Below, one piece after another: positions 27,477-31,659 of a DNA stretch of 31,659 nt. The position numbers and the translations under genes were made by a program. The notes beneath the pieces were generated by a model. The model ran no database searches. It was not told the origin of the DNA and saw nothing but the letters and a program-made list of their open reading frames with translations. The DNA comes from Entamoeba histolytica HM-1:IMSS. Taxonomy: Eukaryota; Evosea; Mastigamoebida; Endamoebidae. The stretch lies in NCBI RefSeq assembly GCF_000208925.1, contig NW_001915000.1, forward strand, positions 6,630 through 38,288, read 5' to 3'. Within the stretch, counting starts at the first letter, position 1; each line of letters opens with the position of its first letter.

Positions 27477-30400
27477 TCATAAATATTTCTTAGACAAATT
27501 AAAAAGAAAGAATAAAATCACCCTTCGGTAAATCAAATACTCACATCCTTCACTCATCTTTATTTTACAATGTGTTAATTCATCAAATGATATACATTCT
27601 GTTGCATTTTCTAATAAGAAATAATTATCATCACATGCATTACAAGTGTCATCTTTATAACATAAATTACAATGTTCTAAACATTTTTCACATAACCCAT
27701 CATTCGTTCTGTAATAATGAGAATTACAAATAGCACATTTACTTCCTCCAACAATAAGTAATCTACAATTTTGAATAATTGTTGATGATAAAATACAACT
27801 TGTATTTATTAATGAATATCCTTCTTTACAAGTGAAACAAATATCTTTATTTGAACAGGTTAAACATTCTGAACTACAACCAACACATGACTGTAATTCT
27901 TTGTCATAATAATAATTGTCTTGACACCTTAAACATAAATCTTTTTGTTCACCTCTCCAAATGATACATCTTTCTAGTACATTTGTCTGTAAATTTGTTT
28001 TATTAACACACTGAGAGGTTTTTGTGTTATAAATATATCCTTGTTGACATTCATAGCACATTTCTTTGTTTCTCATTGTTAAACAGTTGTTTGTATTTAC
28101 ACAACTTGTCCCATCATAATATTTGTCTGCATCTTTGCATCTCATACAATAACTTGTTTTTATGTCATCTTTTTTTAAACATCCTGTTGTTGTTGGGTCT
28201 ACACAAATACCATTTTCATTAATAATCCCATCTAAACAAAGAATGCACTGATTAGAAGTACATTTCTGACATAAAGAACCAAATTGATTACATGATTCAC
28301 ATTTTCCATTGACTATTTTGTATTTACTTTCACACTCTATTGCGTTTATATTACTTGTTCTTTCTGAATTTGGAATTGTTGAACATTGCTGAGATGAAGT
28401 AAGAATAGTTGAATTTGAACAAATAGAACATACACTCTCTTCATACCCTCTATCATTTATCGAACAATATTGGCAATTCGTTGAGCAAGAAGAACATTCA
28501 TTTCCAATAGAATAAAAAGAGTCACGACATTTCATAACTACATTATTTATTATCAATTGAATATTTGGATCTGTTTTATTCAAACAACTTCCATTGTCTA
28601 AGAAATAATTATCTTTACATTGAATACATACTCCATTTAAACACTTTAAACAATTTGTTGGACATATGGTACATAATTTATCTTCTAAGTAATAATTCTC
28701 TTCACATTGAATACATTCATCTAATGATTTGTATTTTAAACAATGCTTTGGTATTTCATTATCAAATGGACAATATTCATCAATCATTGTGTTTTTACAT
28801 TTACTGCATTCACTTGTTTCTCCATTAAAGAATAATGCTTGACATGGATATTCTGATCCTACTTTCGTTGAAAGTTTATTTGTACTGTTTTGAGAAAATC
28901 CTATTTCATTTCCAGTGACTAATATCTTACTTCCAGCTTCAATATTTAGTACAAAGTTATTTGAAGTTTTTGAATTTGTAGTAATGATAGCAATGTTTTT
29001 AATTCCTTTTATTCTTAATGTACTAAGTGATTTATATTGTTGTTCAATGACTTGTGTAGTAGAGTTAATCAACTCAATAATACCTTGATATTCTGATGAA
29101 ATAATAAGTGTATCTTCTTTACTAAATTTTGTGATACAACTCAAACCATAACATGGACAATGAACAATTGTTCCTTCAACATTTTGGTATGTATTTGTAT
29201 TATTTATTGTATTTGTTTTCAGTGTGCAAACAATATTTGAATCAATGTCATTTGATGGACATATTCTAAGTAGTTTCTTTTCTAATACATAACCACCATT
29301 TATAATGACATTAATAGGTAGATTTGAAGAAACAAGTTCAAAACATGTTGATTGAGACTGATCAGTTGTGATAATAATAGGAGTGTCAATGCTAGACAAT
29401 GTCCCAAAGTTGATAATAATTCCATTCTGATTTAGATTGTTAATTTCTCCAAGTGTTGTGACGGTTGAAACTGAGAAAGATGATGCTTCTTTTATGACAA
29501 TAGTTGATTTTGCATCAATAAACAATGAATGACAAGTCATCTTTCCCTCAACAAGAGTAATTGAAGTTGATTCAAACCTGCACTCCAGAACATTCAATTC
29601 TTTGTTTTCAGGAACAGAAAATGAGTAATGTTTATCTGGCTCTGGAATAATTGAATACCATTCAAACACTTGGAATTGAATTGATGTAGAACTTGTTTGG
29701 TTAAATCTAAGGTCAAAATAAGTACTATTAGATGAGCAATCAACAAAGTCATAATTAGATTTATTAGTAGATATTATGTTTGATTGAGAAGTACAATCAC
29801 ATATCGAGTGTAATGAAGTATCTGAAGAGTCAATTGCCATATATCGTTGAATTGTATTGTCATTAACTGTTCTTGAACATACAGACTTTATGATAAAATT
29901 GTTGTTCATACTATCAATCTTAGTCACAGAATCGATTTTACCAGTGAATAAATACCTCTGTGGGTCATTATAACTTCTTCCACTAAATAAGTCAGTTGTA
30001 AACTTACATGAAACAGTTTGTTTATCATCACCGTCAATATAAATGAATGGAATTGTTTTAGTTTCATAATTTACAGCTCGATTACTGAAATCAATAACCC
30101 ATTTCTCATCCATTTTAGAATAAACAATAATTGACTTATCAAAAATATAAATATAAGCTCCATAATTATTACTAATACTTTTACGACAATTATCACTTTC
30201 AAAACAACCAATACCAACAAAAAGACCATCAGTTCCATGTTTATGATAAATCCATATTATTATTTTTGGACGGTTAGTTTCAACTATTAACACTTTAAAG
30301 GAATTAGATTGAAAATTTGGTGAAAATGAAAAATACATATCTCTATCATTTATACTTCCTTCAATATCACTAAACTTTTTGATTGATCCTATTTCATTAT

Positions 30401-30584
30401 TTTTTATTTCAAAACGATAAGTTTGTCTATTAATAACACTCTCTGAAGAGTAACTCCATCCTTTTCCATTACAATTTGATTTCTTTGTGTATTTATATTT
30501 AACATAATCATTATAATCGTCACTCCAACACCAAGTTTTTCCAAAAGAAAGTACAATAAATGTGAATAAAATGAGAGTTGTCAT
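27477..30584 (-). CDS. TMK-type Cys-rich ectodomain protein lacking membrane span and kinase
   Basis: From ATG 30584 the 1035-aa product starts with a signal peptide (MTTLILFTFIVLSFG); the frame is open to 30662, but the extra 26 residues would bury the signal. An N-terminal half of about 610 residues is beta-rich, with modest Cys content and many N-glycosylation sites. The second half is a chain of CxxC repeats (CTICPTNCLKCLNGVCIQC, CSSECLTCSNKDICFTC, CNLCYKDDTCNACDDNYF) very like those at the left end of this window. In TMKs the repeats continue to a membrane helix and kinase; here the frame departs after CKIKMSEGC and ends with EYLIYRRVILFFLFNLSKKYL-type residues and a TGA. It is either a truncated pseudogene or a secreted/peripheral Cys-rich protein. 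The terminal hydrophobic run (VILFFLF) is too short for a good anchor. Confidence 0.75.
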   Translation of the reverse strand: MTTLILFTFIVLSFGKTWCWSDDYNDYVKYKYTKKSNCNGKGWSYSSESVINRQTYRFEIKNNEIGSIKKFSDIEGSINDRDMYFSFSPNFQSNSFKVLIVETNRPKIIIWIYHKHGTDGLFVGIGCFESDNCRKSISNNYGAYIYIFDKSIIVYSKMDEKWVIDFSNRAVNYETKTIPFIYIDGDDKQTVSCKFTTDLFSGRSYNDPQRYLFTGKIDSVTKIDSMNNNFIIKSVCSRTVNDNTIQRYMAIDSSDTSLHSICDCTSQSNIISTNKSNYDFVDCSSNSTYFDLRFNQTSSTSIQFQVFEWYSIIPEPDKHYSFSVPENKELNVLECRFESTSITLVEGKMTCHSLFIDAKSTIVIKEASSFSVSTVTTLGEINNLNQNGIIINFGTLSSIDTPIIITTDQSQSTCFELVSSNLPINVIINGGYVLEKKLLRICPSNDIDSNIVCTLKTNTINNTNTYQNVEGTIVHCPCYGLSCITKFSKEDTLIISSEYQGIIELINSTTQVIEQQYKSLSTLRIKGIKNIAIITTNSKTSNNFVLNIEAGSKILVTGNEIGFSQNSTNKLSTKVGSEYPCQALFFNGETSECSKCKNTMIDEYCPFDNEIPKHCLKYKSLDECIQCEENYYLEDKLCTICPTNCLKCLNGVCIQCKDNYFLDNGSCLNKTDPNIQLIINNVVMKCRDSFYSIGNECSSCSTNCQYCSINDRGYEESVCSICSNSTILTSSQQCSTIPNSERTSNINAIECESKYKIVNGKCESCNQFGSLCQKCTSNQCILCLDGIINENGICVDPTTTGCLKKDDIKTSYCMRCKDADKYYDGTSCVNTNNCLTMRNKEMCYECQQGYIYNTKTSQCVNKTNLQTNVLERCIIWRGEQKDLCLRCQDNYYYDKELQSCVGCSSECLTCSNKDICFTCKEGYSLINTSCILSSTIIQNCRLLIVGGSKCAICNSHYYRTNDGLCEKCLEHCNLCYKDDTCNACDDNYFLLENATECISFDELTHCKIKMSEGCEYLIYRRVILFFLFNLSKKYL

Positions 30585-31113
30585 TATCTCAGTGAAGTAG
30601 AATTTAAATATTTTTAAATAAATGAAGATGTGGTTCTTAAGTAACTCAAAAACATTCTTCAAATTTGGTTGTCTAGAAATAATGGTTATTTTGTTGTAGT
30701 ATAAAAATACTTCTAATGCAAGAAAGAATAGTTTGATGTATAAAAATACAATATGTTATAAATAATGTTAGAAATAATTCAAAAATAAGAGTGAAATGAC
30801 AATAATTAATTTACATTAAAAAGATCAGTTATTATAACAACTTCTTGATAAAAAAATTGTGAATGATTCATAATCGAATATAACAAGTGAAAGTTATTAT
30901 GAATAAAAGTATTTTGATATTTAAAAGAAAAAAACAAGTTTTTATTGTTAGAAGAGAAGAAAGACATTTATCTAAAGAAAAGATAATAACACAGTTATAA
31001 TAGAAATAATTCAATAATTGTCAAATTTATCTTCAAAGAAGAAAACAAATAACTCAAAAAAATGAAAGAAATTCAATTAAAAATGAATTGTTTTATTAAA
31101 GAAGTAAAAGATT
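30585..31113. other. Intergenic region
   Basis: About 530 AT-rich bases between two minus-strand genes. The part next to 30584 should carry the promoter of the Cys-rich protein gene and the part next to 31113 the 3' end of the lyase gene. A 33-codon plus-strand frame from an ATG near 30899 is Lys/Arg-rich and unsupported. Confidence 0.4.
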
Positions 31114-31659
31114 TTATTTCTTATTATGAAGTAATTCAGCACCAGCAATTCCTGGAGTAGTCATTTCATCAGGTCTTAAGATAATATCAAGTTGTTCTTT
31201 AGTCAAAACACCCTTTTCAAGAATGATATCTCTAACAGGTCTTCCACTAGCAATAGCTTCTTTAGCAGTAGCAGCAGCAACTTCATAACCAACATGTGGA
31301 TTAAGTGCAGTAATAACTCCAACAGAATTATCAACAAACCATTGCATTCTTTCTTTATTTGCTTTTAAGTCATGAACAAGATTTGTTCTAAAAGTGAAGA
31401 ATGCATTCTTCATTATTTCAAGTGAAGTAAGAAGATCATAAAACATAACTGGTTCCATAACATTAAGTTCAAATTGTCCAGCAGATGCAGCCCACATAAT
31501 TGTAGTGTTATTACCAATAACTTGGAAACAAGTTTGATTCATAACTTCAGCAATAACTGGATTAACTTTTCCTGGCATAATAGAACTTCCTGGTTGTCTT
31601 GGTGGTAATAAGATTTCTCCTAATCCACATCTTGGTCCTGATGTCATTAATCTAAGATC
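31114..31659 (-). CDS. aspA: Aspartate ammonia-lyase (aspartase), C-terminal part
   Basis: The frame runs off the right edge (open through 31659); 181 residues are present. GSSIMPGKVNP is the signature loop of the fumarase/aspartase superfamily and carries the catalytic Ser. The following PVIAEVMNQTCFQVIGN, then ELNVMEPV, NSVGVITALNPHVGYE and RDIILEKGVLTKEQLD, follow the aspartase pattern rather than that of class II fumarase (whose loop continues with TQCEA). The enzyme converts L-aspartate to fumarate and ammonia, in the cytosol here as no targeting signal can be judged. In amoebae lacking a complete TCA cycle it would feed aspartate into fumarate/malate metabolism. Bacterial-type aspartase in Entamoeba has been considered a lateral-transfer candidate. 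Fumarase remains a minor alternative because only the C-terminal part is seen. Confidence 0.88.
   Translation of the reverse strand, partial: DLRLMTSGPRCGLGEILLPPRQPGSSIMPGKVNPVIAEVMNQTCFQVIGNNTTIMWAASAGQFELNVMEPVMFYDLLTSLEIMKNAFFTFRTNLVHDLKANKERMQWFVDNSVGVITALNPHVGYEVAAATAKEAIASGRPVRDIILEKGVLTKEQLDIILRPDEMTTPGIAGAELLHNKK

Noticed and set aside
28022..28828. Plus-strand frames rich in His, Leu, Tyr and Ile opposite the Cys-rich gene
   Set aside because: They are antisense shadows of the CxxC repeats (Cys codons read as Thr/His/Leu on the other strand).

Overview
The window is a draft nuclear contig from an Entamoeba-type amoeba. The support is very high AT content, compact genes with little or no splicing, one short intron with the Entamoeba-style 5' splice site GTTTGTT and 3' TAG, and gene families that are typical of this genus: transmembrane kinases (TMKs) with Cys-rich ectodomains, BspA-like leucine-rich-repeat proteins, an expanded Rab7 family, and bacterial-type metabolic enzymes. 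I cannot fix the species from the sequence alone.

Left part (1-5379): a decayed TMK gene cut by the left edge (ectodomain and membrane span, broken juxtamembrane region, kinase piece, C-lobe scraps), a Rad17-like checkpoint clamp loader, and a BspA-like LRR protein, all on the + strand. Positions 5380-8819 form a 3.4 kb, extremely AT-rich stretch with no supportable gene.

Middle (8820-17720): a Rab7-like GTPase with His at the catalytic Gln position, a tandem (two-propeller) coronin with an acidic tryptophan-containing tail, a convergent syntaxin-like SNARE, a decayed gene of unknown family interrupted by a 100-N assembly gap, a second short decayed stretch, and a divergent Hsp70.

Right part (17721-31659), almost all on the - strand: an unknown 197-aa protein, a small basic secreted-peptide candidate on the + strand, an intact 1380-aa TMK with a long Thr/Ser-Pro-rich tail, a two-exon Ras-like GTPase ending in a CAAX box, a membrane-anchored proline-rich protein with a PPxY motif, an M20 metallopeptidase/deacylase, a TMK-type ectodomain that stops before any membrane span or kinase, and the C-terminal part of an aspartate ammonia-lyase running off the right edge.

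There is no operon logic here; each gene has its own short upstream region. Several products belong to surface sensing, phagocytosis and membrane traffic (TMKs, Rab7, coronin, SNARE, Ras-like GTPase), but physical closeness does not show that they work together. I found no clear new biological system. The best leads are the ectodomain-only TMK protein, the small secreted basic peptide, the unknown decayed gene at the gap, and residue changes in the GTPases and Hsp70.
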